A stretch of DNA of 64,000 bases from Marisediminitalea oceani. GTDB lineage: Bacteria > Pseudomonadota > Gammaproteobacteria > Enterobacterales > Alteromonadaceae. Positions 46,351 through 55,471 of the stretch are shown here, piece by piece; positions within the stretch are counted from its first letter, which is position 1; each line of letters opens with the position of its first letter. The notes under the pieces were generated by a model. The model was not told the origin of the DNA. It worked only from the letters and a program-made list of their open reading frames with translations, and did not search any database. Both the position numbers and the translations under genes were made by a program. The stretch covers positions 95,769 to 159,768 of the forward strand of contig NZ_RCUA01000065.1 in NCBI RefSeq assembly GCF_003731635.1. The letters are read 5' to 3'.

Positions 46351-47592
46351 TTATTTAGCCTGATCCGGGCTTTGCTCTACCGTGGGTAATTCTTCTTCGG
46401 TGGGGTGCACGGGCTTGCCGACAATGTAAAGCACTATAAAGCCCACCACAGCAGAGACTGCCGAGCCAGCAAGAATGCCCACCCGTTCATCAAAGATCTG
46501 ATTGATACCGGTTTCCTGAAATGCCAGTCCGCCAATAAACAAACTCATGGTAAAGCCAACGCCACACAGCAGTGAACAGCCATAAATATGTTTAAAGTTA
46601 AGATCAGACGGCAGAGACGCCAAACCGAGTTTGACAATCAGCCAGCAAAAAGCAAACACACCCACTTGTTTACCAACTACCAGACCTAAGAATATTCCCC
46701 AGGTGACCGGGTGGAAAATACCTTCGGGAGAAATATTACTGAAGTTGATACCCGCGTTAGCGAAGGCAAAAATGGGAATAATCGCAAAGCTTACCGCGGA
46801 ATTCAGCTCATGTTCCAGGCGCACCACCGGTGAATTATCCGGGTTACTTTTTTCCCGCATGGGGATAAAGGCTGCCAGTAACACACCTGCCAGTGTGGCA
46901 TGCACACCGGATTTCAACAAAGCCACCCAGAGGACTACCCCAACGATAATATAGCCAGGTAAGTCCACCACGTTACGCTTGTTCATTACCCATAAAATCA
47001 AAAAGCACACCGCGGCAATCATTAGAGCCACTTCAGTGATGTTCTCGGTATAAAACAATGCAATGATTACGATAGCGCCGATATCATCAATGATCGCCAG
47101 GGTAACCAGAAATACCTTGAGGCTGGCAGGCACTCGTTTACCCAGCAACGCCATTACCCCCAGGGCAAAAGCAATATCGGTAGCGGCGGGAATAGCCCAG
47201 CCAGACATAGCAGCGGGGTTACCCCAGTTAATTCCAACATAAATCAGCGCCGGAATGATCATGCCACCTATCGCACCACTGGCAGGAAGTACAATATTTT
47301 TGGGGTTAGCCAGTTCACCCTCGCAAACTTCGCGCTTGAGTTCCAGCCCGACATGGAAGAAAAACACGGCCATCAGACCATCGTTAATCCACAGCAACAG
47401 AGGTTTATCGATTCTGAAATCACCGGCGGCAATGATCACTGGCATGGAAACCAGTTTGTCGTAGTAGAGGTCGAGCGGGGTATTGGCTACCACTAATGCC
47501 AGCGCTGTAGCAATCATCAGCAGAATGCCGGCTGAGGACTCACGCTTAAGAAAATTTTCTACGACTTCGGTAATTTCATTTATCTTTTCCAC
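46351..47592 (-). CDS. nhaA: Na+/H+ antiporter NhaA
   Basis: The 413-residue inner-membrane antiporter has about 12 helices and the paired aspartates of the ion site in LAIIDDIGAIVI. Family blocks FFFHVGLELKRE and PAATDIAFALGV are present. It expels Na+ in exchange for protons, fitting a marine organism. The gene is convergent with the LysR gene, leaving 15 bases between stops. Confidence 0.95.
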   Translation of the reverse strand: MEKINEITEVVENFLKRESSAGILLMIATALALVVANTPLDLYYDKLVSMPVIIAAGDFRIDKPLLLWINDGLMAVFFFHVGLELKREVCEGELANPKNIVLPASGAIGGMIIPALIYVGINWGNPAAMSGWAIPAATDIAFALGVMALLGKRVPASLKVFLVTLAIIDDIGAIVIIALFYTENITEVALMIAAVCFLILWVMNKRNVVDLPGYIIVGVVLWVALLKSGVHATLAGVLLAAFIPMREKSNPDNSPVVRLEHELNSAVSFAIIPIFAFANAGINFSNISPEGIFHPVTWGIFLGLVVGKQVGVFAFCWLIVKLGLASLPSDLNFKHIYGCSLLCGVGFTMSLFIGGLAFQETGINQIFDERVGILAGSAVSAVVGFIVLYIVGKPVHPTEEELPTVEQSPDQAK

Positions 47593-47723
47593 ACATGCTC
47601 CTGCTTTGCTAAATCAATAAGTTATTACGCTCCTTTGCTAAAGATAGATTACTCCACAGAAGATGAAAGTTTAAACATTAATCAAAGGTCTATAAAGCAA
47701 AGGACTGGAAGGAAACTGCTGAT

Positions 47724-49976
47724 ATGCACAATAACAAACTCGTATCGCGAACACGACAGGTTTACCTGGCGATTGTGTTACTCGGAGTATTGCTGGCCGT
47801 TGGCGTATATGGACTGGCCGCCAGCGTGCAGAGTAAAGCGCGTCAATATATGGAAACCGATCTGGCTATTTTTAGTCAGGTTCAGCAAATAGGCATGTTA
47901 CTCAGTGAGCAGGAACGCTTGCTGTATGAGTACTACGCCACCGAAGAATCTTCTTTGTACGAAGAGGGGTACTTAGAAAACTTTAATCAGCTTAATAGTA
48001 TCCTCAATGAAATGGCCGGCGCTGGTCGCTTTACCGCAACTATAACTGACGTCTCTACCCATCTGAAAGCGGCTTCAGAGGTGGCAGCAGCTCTGCATAC
48101 AAACCTGATGTCACCGCAAACCCAATGGAATTTGTCGCGTTCCCAGCTTGAGCAAATTAGTCAGCATCGCCGTGCCGTGCTCCCCTTACTCAAAGAAATA
48201 GAAATGGCCACCAACCGGTCGGTGAACAATGGCTATCTGTCTATCATTCAGCTACTGGAAATTACCGTATGGGTGGTGGCGTTATTTTCGTTAGGTATTG
48301 CGGCTATAAGCTTGTATCTGGGCCGCTACGCAGCCCGGTATATCAGCCTAAGTACCGAAAACGAGACGTTGGCACTGTTTCCGAAAAGAAACCCGAATCC
48401 GGTGATCAGAATTGATGCGAAAGGCAAACTCTTGTACGCCAATCCGGCAGCGGATGACCTGATAGCCCAACTGTACCCGACAAGTCAGCATTCCATGGCC
48501 AGTTTTCCGGCCCCCTTGTCCGAAGCGCTGTCACTGGCCAGCAGTGGTGGGGAACTCTGCGCCCAGACGGTGCTTGAGATCGGGCAGCGTTATTATGCCA
48601 TTCAGAGTCACTGGATAGCGGAACATAAAACCTATGATTTGCATGTGCGGGATATTACTCAGCGTCACCGTGCTGAGCAGGCTTTGGTGCATCAGGCCTA
48701 TCATCATCCGGTCACCAGTATTGGTAATCGCAGTTATCTTGAAAAAACCGCCAATCAGTGGATAGCGCAACAGCAAACCTTTAATGCGGTGATGATTGAT
48801 GTAACGGACTTTAAGCTACTGAGTGAGAATTTCGGCCTGGCAGATGCGCTGGCTTGTGTCTATTCGGTAGGCTATTTTTTACAAAGCAGTGTGCAGCAGT
48901 ATGCCAGCGTCAACAGCGAGTCGGATGACGTGTGCTTATTTCATGTGGCCGATGCCTGTTTTATGGTGCTGGTAAAAACTCAGGGGCCGGCGCACCGCCT
49001 GGCCTCATTACTGAATATGTTACGCACTAAACTGGCCGATAGTATCGATACTCCTATAGGGGCAATGCGCTTCCATGTGACTTTTGGGGTAAGTGACTAT
49101 CCGGTGCACAGTGTGGACTACAACACGCTGTTGCTGCATACCAATATCGCGGTGGAAATCGCCCTGAAAAATAATCAGGCAGTGCACTACTTTAATGCCG
49201 ATGACGGCGCTTACCATCAGCGCAGACTGACCATTACCCGCCGCCTTGAGCAGGCGTTAGAACATGATGAACTGACTCTTTACTATCAGCCCAAGCAACA
49301 GCTGAGCGATGGCAAAGTGCAAAGTTGCGAATGTCTGTTGCGTTGGATTGATAACGGCGAATTTATCTCGCCTGGTGAATTTATTCCCATTGCTGAACGC
49401 AGTGGCCTAATTCTGGTGCTTGGGGAATGGGTTCTCGACAGTGCGTTTAATCAGGCCAGAGCGTGGTATGAAGAAGGCCGTCAGGTACAAATTGCGATAA
49501 ATATTTCTGCCCGCCAGTTTTTACAACCGGGTTTTGCTGAGTCGATAGCGCGTCGCTTGCGTGAATACGATATTCCGGCTTCGTTAATTGAGCTTGAGCT
49601 CACCGAAACATCCATTATGGACAATCACCAACTGGCCAGTGCCGTGCTGGTGGAATTGCGAGCATTGGGCGTGAGTCTGTCGATTGATGATTTTGGTACC
49701 GGTTATTCGTCGCTCGCTTACCTGAGCGCTTTTCCGGTGGACAAAGTCAAAATTGACCGCTCTTTCGTTAGCCAGATGGTGGATGCGCCTAAACAGCAGG
49801 CGATAGTGTTAACCATTTGTCAGCTGGCGCATAACCTTGGCCTTAAAGTGATTGCCGAGGGCGTGGAAACCGATGTTCAGCGTGAGCTCTTGCATCAGTA
49901 TGGTTGTGATTACCTGCAGGGCTATTTATTTGCCCGGCCGGTGCCGGCCAGTGAAGCTGTTACTCTGTTTAACTAA
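47724..49976 (+). CDS. membrane EAL-domain phosphodiesterase with degenerate GGDEF domain
   Basis: The 750-residue protein has two membrane helices (about 15-36 and 180-205) flanking a helical periplasmic region. A PAS-like stretch (about 218-310), a GGDEF domain and a C-terminal EAL domain (about 495-745) follow. The GGDEF signature is replaced by ADACF (residues 409-413), so it should not make c-di-GMP. The EAL domain keeps the ECLLRW Glu, NISARQF Asn, ELTE, DDFGTGYSS, KIDRSF and EGVE residues, so it should degrade it. GGAAGGAA lies upstream of the start. Confidence 0.9.
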   Translation: MHNNKLVSRTRQVYLAIVLLGVLLAVGVYGLAASVQSKARQYMETDLAIFSQVQQIGMLLSEQERLLYEYYATEESSLYEEGYLENFNQLNSILNEMAGAGRFTATITDVSTHLKAASEVAAALHTNLMSPQTQWNLSRSQLEQISQHRRAVLPLLKEIEMATNRSVNNGYLSIIQLLEITVWVVALFSLGIAAISLYLGRYAARYISLSTENETLALFPKRNPNPVIRIDAKGKLLYANPAADDLIAQLYPTSQHSMASFPAPLSEALSLASSGGELCAQTVLEIGQRYYAIQSHWIAEHKTYDLHVRDITQRHRAEQALVHQAYHHPVTSIGNRSYLEKTANQWIAQQQTFNAVMIDVTDFKLLSENFGLADALACVYSVGYFLQSSVQQYASVNSESDDVCLFHVADACFMVLVKTQGPAHRLASLLNMLRTKLADSIDTPIGAMRFHVTFGVSDYPVHSVDYNTLLLHTNIAVEIALKNNQAVHYFNADDGAYHQRRLTITRRLEQALEHDELTLYYQPKQQLSDGKVQSCECLLRWIDNGEFISPGEFIPIAERSGLILVLGEWVLDSAFNQARAWYEEGRQVQIAINISARQFLQPGFAESIARRLREYDIPASLIELELTETSIMDNHQLASAVLVELRALGVSLSIDDFGTGYSSLAYLSAFPVDKVKIDRSFVSQMVDAPKQQAIVLTICQLAHNLGLKVIAEGVETDVQRELLHQYGCDYLQGYLFARPVPASEAVTLFN

Positions 49977-50000
49977 AAACGGCGCCTGTCGGCGCCGTTT
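49977..50000. terminator. bidirectional terminator between the EAL and fadE genes
   Basis: Arms AAACGGCGCC (49977-49986) and GGCGCCGTTT (49991-50000) with a 4-base loop lie between converging genes. Confidence 0.85.
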
Positions 50001-50027
50001 GAAACTCACGTGTTAATGCTTAATACC

Positions 50028-52355
50028 TCAGGCAGCATCACTCACTTTCACGTCATCCCCTTTACCCTGGGCAAGACCAAGGTCAAAGTCGAATTCGTCA
50101 ACGTTAACGACCTGTTTACGCAACTCGTCTGCGGCTGCGATCTGCTCGGCCTCGGCCTGGGTAATTACCTGCTCAGCCAGCGCTTTCTCGCGTAACTGGA
50201 AGATACTGCCTTTGCGCGGCAGGGTCTTAGCCTGTTGCGCGGCTTTGACTTTGGCTGCTAACGGCGCGAGCGCGTCGATGGCATCCATAGCCTGGTTCAG
50301 CACGGCAACGGCATCATCTTCATTTTTACCCACATAACACATGGGAGTAATAGCATCGCGCAGTGATTTATCCTGACACAGGTTAAGCGCCAATTGCGTT
50401 TTCAGCTTATCCTTAGGTGGATTGTAAGCACTGCCCCACGGGAAAATCAGGCGCTGTATCAACGCACCAACTACGGGGTTGGAGATATGGCGGCAGTAAC
50501 CTTTGAGCGCAATCTCACAGTTACACAGAGACTGCTGAATAAGGTAATCAACAATCGGTTGCTCTTTAGGGTTCGCACCACGGCTGTAAAAGTGTTTGAG
50601 TACCGCTGAAGACAGATACAGTTCACTTAATACATCACCTAACCGGGCTGATAACATCTCACGGCGTTTAAGTTCACCACCTAGCATCAGCATGGCAATA
50701 TCAGAACAGATCGCAAGGGCTTTACTCATGCGCTGAATTTGCTGGGTGTGGCGTTTGTTGGCATCGTCTTTGGGGGCCGAGGCAAAGCGTGCGCCGGTTA
50801 AACCATGGCCAAAAGCTGCGAAAGCATTACCCAGTGCAAACTTGATATGTTTGTACAGTAACGGCTCAAACTGCGCCAGTCCGGTTTTAAAGTCAGGCTC
50901 GGCGGCAGCCACCATCTCGTCGAATACATAGGGATGACAGCGAGTCGCACCCTGGCCAAATATCATCAGGTTTCGGGTCAGGATATTGGCCCCTTCGACC
51001 GTGATAGAAACCGGCATGGCCATATACAGCGAGGCCAGATAATTGTTCGGGCCCATCTGAATACCCTTACCACCGTGAATATCCATGGCGATATTAATAC
51101 TCTGGCGGGCAACTTCCGTCATGTGAAATTTCGCAATGGCCGTCACTACCGCGGGTTTCTGGCCTAAGTCGATTGCGCCTGCGGTCAGGTGACGTACCGC
51201 TTCGGCCTGATAAGCATTGGCGGAGAGCTGAGCCAGGCCTTCCTGAACCCCTTCAAACTCGTAAAGTGAGCAACCAAATTGCTGGCGAATGCTGGCATAA
51301 ATGGCCGTGGTCTGTGCGCTGAGCTGAGCATTACCGGTAGACAAGGCTGGCAACGAAATGCCGCGGCCGGCTGATAAACATTCCATCAGCATGCGCCAGC
51401 CTTTGCCCGCATAATCCGGTCCGCCGATAATCCAGTCAATCGGAATAAATACGTCTTTACCGCGGGTAGTACCGTTCATAAACGCCTGCTCAAGCGGTAA
51501 ATGACGGTTGCCCACTTCTACACCCGGATGGCTGGTGGGAATAAGCGCACAGGTAATACCAATGCTTTCCTTTTCACCTAACAGTTTATCCGGATCGTAG
51601 AGTTTAAACGCCAGTCCTAAAACGGTGGCTACCGGGGCAAGGGTAATATAGCGCTTATCCCAATTAAGGCGGATCCCGAGGGTTTCCTTACCGTCGTACT
51701 CGCCCATAGTGACTACGCCTGTATCTGGAATGCCGCCCGCATCAGAGCCGGCCTCGGGGCCGGTTAACGCAAAACAGGGAATATCCGTACCATCAGCCAG
51801 ACGGGGGAGCCAGTAATCTTTCTGTTGCTGCGTACCATAGTGGCTTAGCAATTCACCGGGGCCCAATGAGTTAGGCACCATAACGGTCACGCCGGCACTT
51901 ACTGAACGGCTGGCAATTTTCGATACGATGGTTGAATTAGCCAGCGCAGAGAAAGCTTTGCCGCCATACTCTTTAGGTATGATCATAGCGAAAAAGCCTT
52001 TTTCCCGCATATAACGCCAGGCATCTTCGCTGAAGTCTTTGTCTTTGTGGATCACGTCGAAATCATCAATCATGCCCATCAGTTCATTCACTTCATTATC
52101 TAAAAACGACTGCTCTTCATCGGTTAACTGAGGCAATGACATGGAATACAGGCGCTCCCAGTCGGGTTTACCGGAAAATAAATCGCCTTCTACCCACACT
52201 GAGCCGGCTTCCATGGCTTCCCGCTCGGTTTGACTTAGCGGTGGTAATACCTTCTTGAAAAGTTTAAATGCGGGGCCGGTGACCCACTGTTGACGCAATG
52301 ATTTAACCTGAAACAGGACGAAAATCAGTGCCGCGACCATAATCCAAAAGAGCAT
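50028..52355 (-). CDS. fadE: acyl-CoA dehydrogenase FadE
   Basis: The 775-residue enzyme has the FadE layout: an N-terminal membrane segment (about 1-18), acyl-CoA dehydrogenase N, middle and C domains (FALTGPEAGSDAG; AMDIHGGKGI) and the DUF1974 C-terminal extension. It carries out the first oxidation step of fatty acid beta-oxidation. Two tandem AAAC-N4-GTTT dyads lie upstream, as expected for the PsrA fatty-acid repressor. It is separated from the DUF1302 operon by the LysR gene. Confidence 0.93.
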   Translation of the reverse strand: MLFWIMVAALIFVLFQVKSLRQQWVTGPAFKLFKKVLPPLSQTEREAMEAGSVWVEGDLFSGKPDWERLYSMSLPQLTDEEQSFLDNEVNELMGMIDDFDVIHKDKDFSEDAWRYMREKGFFAMIIPKEYGGKAFSALANSTIVSKIASRSVSAGVTVMVPNSLGPGELLSHYGTQQQKDYWLPRLADGTDIPCFALTGPEAGSDAGGIPDTGVVTMGEYDGKETLGIRLNWDKRYITLAPVATVLGLAFKLYDPDKLLGEKESIGITCALIPTSHPGVEVGNRHLPLEQAFMNGTTRGKDVFIPIDWIIGGPDYAGKGWRMLMECLSAGRGISLPALSTGNAQLSAQTTAIYASIRQQFGCSLYEFEGVQEGLAQLSANAYQAEAVRHLTAGAIDLGQKPAVVTAIAKFHMTEVARQSINIAMDIHGGKGIQMGPNNYLASLYMAMPVSITVEGANILTRNLMIFGQGATRCHPYVFDEMVAAAEPDFKTGLAQFEPLLYKHIKFALGNAFAAFGHGLTGARFASAPKDDANKRHTQQIQRMSKALAICSDIAMLMLGGELKRREMLSARLGDVLSELYLSSAVLKHFYSRGANPKEQPIVDYLIQQSLCNCEIALKGYCRHISNPVVGALIQRLIFPWGSAYNPPKDKLKTQLALNLCQDKSLRDAITPMCYVGKNEDDAVAVLNQAMDAIDALAPLAAKVKAAQQAKTLPRKGSIFQLREKALAEQVITQAEAEQIAAADELRKQVVNVDEFDFDLGLAQGKGDDVKVSDAA

Positions 52356-52405
52356 AATGTATCCCCTGAGTTTATTTATGAGGCAAATCCCGATTTAAAC
52401 ACATG

Positions 52406-52453
52406 AATTAAACGGGCGTTTGAATTTTGCAAATTTAAACACTTGTTTTAATT
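52406..52453. promoter_or_regulatory. two tandem PsrA-like sites upstream of fadE
   Basis: Two elements of the form AAAC-N4-GTTT occur: AATTAAAC-GGGC-GTTTGAAT (52406-52425) and AATTTAAAC-ACTT-GTTTTAATT (52432-52453; 8 of 9 arm pairs match). Their form matches the known PsrA half-site arrangement. They lie 51-98 bases upstream of the fadE start. Confidence 0.6.
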
Positions 52454-52591
52454 GTCGTCAATCAACAAATTTGTCGGATCACACAAAAACGCAACGGGGT
52501 CAGATTGTCTCAACTACGCCACAACTTACTAATACATAATATAAAATGACTTAAACCGGTGGCTGGCAACAGGAAGGCGTAAGGACTTTTA

Positions 52592-52610
52592 CAGCTCATC
52601 CGATGAGCTG
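52592..52610. repeat. perfect 9-1-9 inverted repeat after the LysR gene
   Basis: CAGCTCATC and GATGAGCTG around one base lie just past the stop of the minus-strand LysR gene. No T-run follows on that strand (TAAAAG), so a terminator role is uncertain. The remaining bases of 52454-52591 show nothing else. Confidence 0.5.
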
Positions 52611-52614
52611 AGTG

Positions 52615-53541
52615 TCATTCTCTGGCGGCAGAGAATGACGTGTGATGGTTCAACTGACTTTTGTATTCGTGAACCACTGCTAAAAAGGCGCTGAGTAGCG
52701 GTGAGTGATCGTCTTTGAGGTAAATACAGCTTAAATCTACGGTGGCGTTATCCGGTAAACCGCCAAGGGGAATGTATTTAACCCCGGGCAATTGCAACAC
52801 GCTGGCAGAACTGGGGATTAAACAAAAACCAAAACCGCCTGAAACTAACGCGATACCGGTGACGGCATCAATGACCGTTTGGGTGATATTCATGGTCACC
52901 CCGGCTTCCTGAAATACCCGCGAGACCAGGTCAACAAAGTTAGGCCGAGCCCCTTTGGGGAATACCACAATGGGCTCATTATCCAGCTCTTTAAGGTTGA
53001 TGAGGGATTTAGTGGCCAGCGGGTGATCATCACGCACGGCCACCATCAGCTTATCCTGCAAAATCATGGTGGAATCAATATCTGGCAGTGGCGCAAGCAG
53101 GCGGTTAAAGCCCACCGAAATGCGTTTTTGCCGCAGCGCTTCAATTTGTTCTGCCTTGCTCATTTGATGTAGAACAATATTTACGCCCGGGTAAGCGGTC
53201 TTAAACCGCTTAAGAATATCCGGAATGGTGTTGAGAATTCCGGAGCCAAAAATGGCCACATCGAGTCGGCCCAGCTGGCCTTTGCCTGCCCGTTGCGTAC
53301 GCTCCTGCGCCTGCTCAATCAAACTCAGAATATTGCGTGATTCGTTAAGGAATAACTGGCCGGCCGAAGTCAGCTCTACGCCTTTAGCGGTGCGCTCAAA
53401 CAGCTTTACCTGCAGCTCATCCTCGAGCTGTTGGATCTGCCTTGTCAGGGGAGGCTGAGAGATAAATAACCGCTTCGCTGCGCGGCCAATATTGCGCTCT
53501 TCAGCAACGGCAACAAAGTAACGGATCTGACGAATATCCAT
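52615..53541 (-). CDS. LysR-type regulator, CatM/BenM-like, of the DUF1302 operon
   Basis: I start this 308-residue protein at ATG 53541, giving MDIRQIRYFVAVAEERNIGR, the normal start of the family. The longer reading from TTG 53589 would run through the operator. It has the LysR helix-turn-helix (SQPPLTRQIQQLEDEL) and an effector domain. The sequence resembles CatR in this window and CatM/BenM. It is divergent from the DUF1302-DUF1329-YCF48-RND operon, with an ATAC-N7-GTAT site between. It probably controls that operon; its effector may be an aromatic or muconate-like acid. Confidence 0.87.
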   Translation of the reverse strand: MDIRQIRYFVAVAEERNIGRAAKRLFISQPPLTRQIQQLEDELQVKLFERTAKGVELTSAGQLFLNESRNILSLIEQAQERTQRAGKGQLGRLDVAIFGSGILNTIPDILKRFKTAYPGVNIVLHQMSKAEQIEALRQKRISVGFNRLLAPLPDIDSTMILQDKLMVAVRDDHPLATKSLINLKELDNEPIVVFPKGARPNFVDLVSRVFQEAGVTMNITQTVIDAVTGIALVSGGFGFCLIPSSASVLQLPGVKYIPLGGLPDNATVDLSCIYLKDDHSPLLSAFLAVVHEYKSQLNHHTSFSAARE

Positions 53542-53571
53542 GGCAGGGATCCCGGCTCGGTAAAATTGGTA

Positions 53572-53586
53572 ATACCTTAAAGGTAT
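53572..53586. promoter_or_regulatory. ATAC-N7-GTAT operator at the DUF1302/LysR divergent promoter
   Basis: ATACCTTAAAGGTAT fits the BenM/CatM recognition pattern and is nearly a perfect palindrome. It shares ATACC-N5-GGTAT with the catR/catB site at 3037-3051. Confidence 0.72.
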
Positions 53587-53679
53587 CAAGCAGGGCCGTC
53601 AATAGTATTGGAAGGTAATTAACAGCAAATATACATTTCGTTCACAACGCGTGATTTAACAGTATCCAACCTATTTGCT

Positions 53680-53700
53680 GCGACAGAGGTTCGCTGTCGC
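53680..53700 (+). promoter_or_regulatory. stem-loop in the leader of the DUF1302 operon
   Basis: GCGACAG and CTGTCGC (53680-53686, 53694-53700) form a perfect 7-bp stem with a 7-base loop, 68 bases before the start codon. No T-run follows. It could be an operator dyad or an mRNA structure. Confidence 0.45.
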
Positions 53701-53768
53701 AACAGGCTGTGAGGTGAGGTATCCGGGTCGCGCAACTCAGCATAGTGAAACATTCGAGGAGGAACGCT

Positions 53769-55448
53769 ATGAATGAAGTGTGGGTGAAACAAAACAACAA
53801 TAAGTTGCCTCGCAACGCACTCGCCGCAGCCGTTGCCCTGGGCCTTCTGGCCTCAGCGCAATCTCAGGCTGCAACCATTGACACGGGCAACCGCGACCTG
53901 CGAATTCGTTGGGATAATACTGTGAAATACAGTGCTATGTTCCGCGTAGCGCCGGCCGAGAGAGACGTCGCCGATGCATCAATTGGCCCGCAGGCTAATA
54001 CCAACGACGGTGACCTCAACTTTGATAAAGGGTTGGTCTCCAGTCGTCTGGATCTGTTTTCAGAGTTTGATCTGCGTTACAAGCGTCGCTACGGCATGCG
54101 TATCAGTGCCGCTACCTGGTACGACTCGGTTTATCACGAGAGCAATGATAATCCGGGCTACTACGATGGCGCGCTGGTTAATACGCAGTCTGTACCAGCC
54201 GGTGAGTTCGCCGAGGAGACGCAGGATTTACACGGCCAGTATGGCGAAATTCTGGATGCCTTTGTGTACGGTGGTTTTAACGTCGGTAAGAAGTCAATTA
54301 ACCTCAAAGCCGGTCGTTTTGCTCAGCTTTACGGTGAGAGTCTGTTCTTTGGTTCAAACGCGGTCGCCGGTGCCATGACCGGGCTGGATTTAGCCCGCGC
54401 GTTATCGGTTCCCCAGTCTGAGTTCAAGGAAGTCGCCCGTCCCACCGGTCAGTTCGCTGCTCAGTTGCAGGTAAACTCCAAGTTGACCCTGGCTGCTTAC
54501 TATCAGTTTGAATGGCGTAAGTCACGTTTGCCTGCAGCGGGCAGTTATTTTGCGTTTGCCGATTTTGTCGATAAGGGCGGTGAAACCGTTATTCTTGGCC
54601 CCGGCGCGATTGTGCACCGCAGCGAAGACATTGTCGCCGATGATTCCGGCCAGTTCGGTTTTCAGGCCCGTTATAAAATTAACGATTACGAGGTTGGCTT
54701 CTACGCCGCGCAGTTCCACGACAAAATGCCGCAATTCTATGTGCGTCCCGGTATCAATGTCCAGGAAGGCGGTATCGGTGATTATGCGCAGGTCTTTGCT
54801 GAAGACATCAAAGTGTATGGCCTGAGTGTCAGTACCCTGGTCGGTGAAACCAACGTAGCGGCAGAAATGTCGGTGCGTCAGGATATGTCACTGGTAGCCA
54901 CGGGTAACACGGTTATCCTGCCGGGCAATACCACTGCTGATGGCGGTGACAATTCGGCTTTCCCTCGTGGTGATACCTTCCATTTCAATGCCTCGATGAT
55001 CACCATTTTGAATGAAAACAGCCTGTGGGATGCGGCCACCTTTATTGGTGAGTTTGCCTTTAACCGCCGGCTAAATATTTCAGCAAATGCTGATCAGCTC
55101 GATCCGCTGGCCACCAAAGACGCCAGTGCCATTCAGTTTATCTTCACGCCGGATTACTTCCAGGTCATGCCGGGTTTGGATATGCAGGTGCCTATCGGCT
55201 TTGGCTTTGGCATTGAGGGCCGTTCATCGGTCAATGGCGTGCTGTTTCCTTCCGAGCACGGCGGTAACGTGAGTGTGGGCTTAAAAGGTGACTACAACCG
55301 TATGTGGCGCTTCTCCATGACTTACAACAAGTATCTGGGCGATGCCGGATCAGTGATCCAGTATGACGCACCGGTACCTACGCTTTCTTATGAAAACTTC
55401 CACGGCGATCGTGACTTCATCTCGCTGTCTGTACAGCGCACCTTCTAA
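53769..55448 (+). CDS. DUF1302 outer-membrane protein
   Basis: I start this 559-residue protein at ATG 53769, with GAGGAGG before it, rather than GTG 53745, which lies upstream of that ribosome site. It has a signal peptide cut near SQAA, then beta-strand-rich sequence ending in VQRTF, the terminal Phe of outer-membrane barrels. DUF1302 proteins occur with DUF1329, BNR/YCF48 and RND genes in degraders of hydrophobic compounds. It is probably the outer-membrane channel of this four-gene envelope system. Confidence 0.87.
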   Translation: MNEVWVKQNNNKLPRNALAAAVALGLLASAQSQAATIDTGNRDLRIRWDNTVKYSAMFRVAPAERDVADASIGPQANTNDGDLNFDKGLVSSRLDLFSEFDLRYKRRYGMRISAATWYDSVYHESNDNPGYYDGALVNTQSVPAGEFAEETQDLHGQYGEILDAFVYGGFNVGKKSINLKAGRFAQLYGESLFFGSNAVAGAMTGLDLARALSVPQSEFKEVARPTGQFAAQLQVNSKLTLAAYYQFEWRKSRLPAAGSYFAFADFVDKGGETVILGPGAIVHRSEDIVADDSGQFGFQARYKINDYEVGFYAAQFHDKMPQFYVRPGINVQEGGIGDYAQVFAEDIKVYGLSVSTLVGETNVAAEMSVRQDMSLVATGNTVILPGNTTADGGDNSAFPRGDTFHFNASMITILNENSLWDAATFIGEFAFNRRLNISANADQLDPLATKDASAIQFIFTPDYFQVMPGLDMQVPIGFGFGIEGRSSVNGVLFPSEHGGNVSVGLKGDYNRMWRFSMTYNKYLGDAGSVIQYDAPVPTLSYENFHGDRDFISLSVQRTF

Positions 55449-55471
55449 CGATCGAGCACAGGAGAATTATT

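Noticed and set aside
53717..53733. GG-N10-GC (AGGTATCCGGGTCGCGC) as a sigma-54 promoter of the DUF1302 operon
   Set aside because: Spacing is right but -24 and -12 elements match poorly, and no XylR- or AcoR-type dyad lies upstream; control by LysR is more likely.
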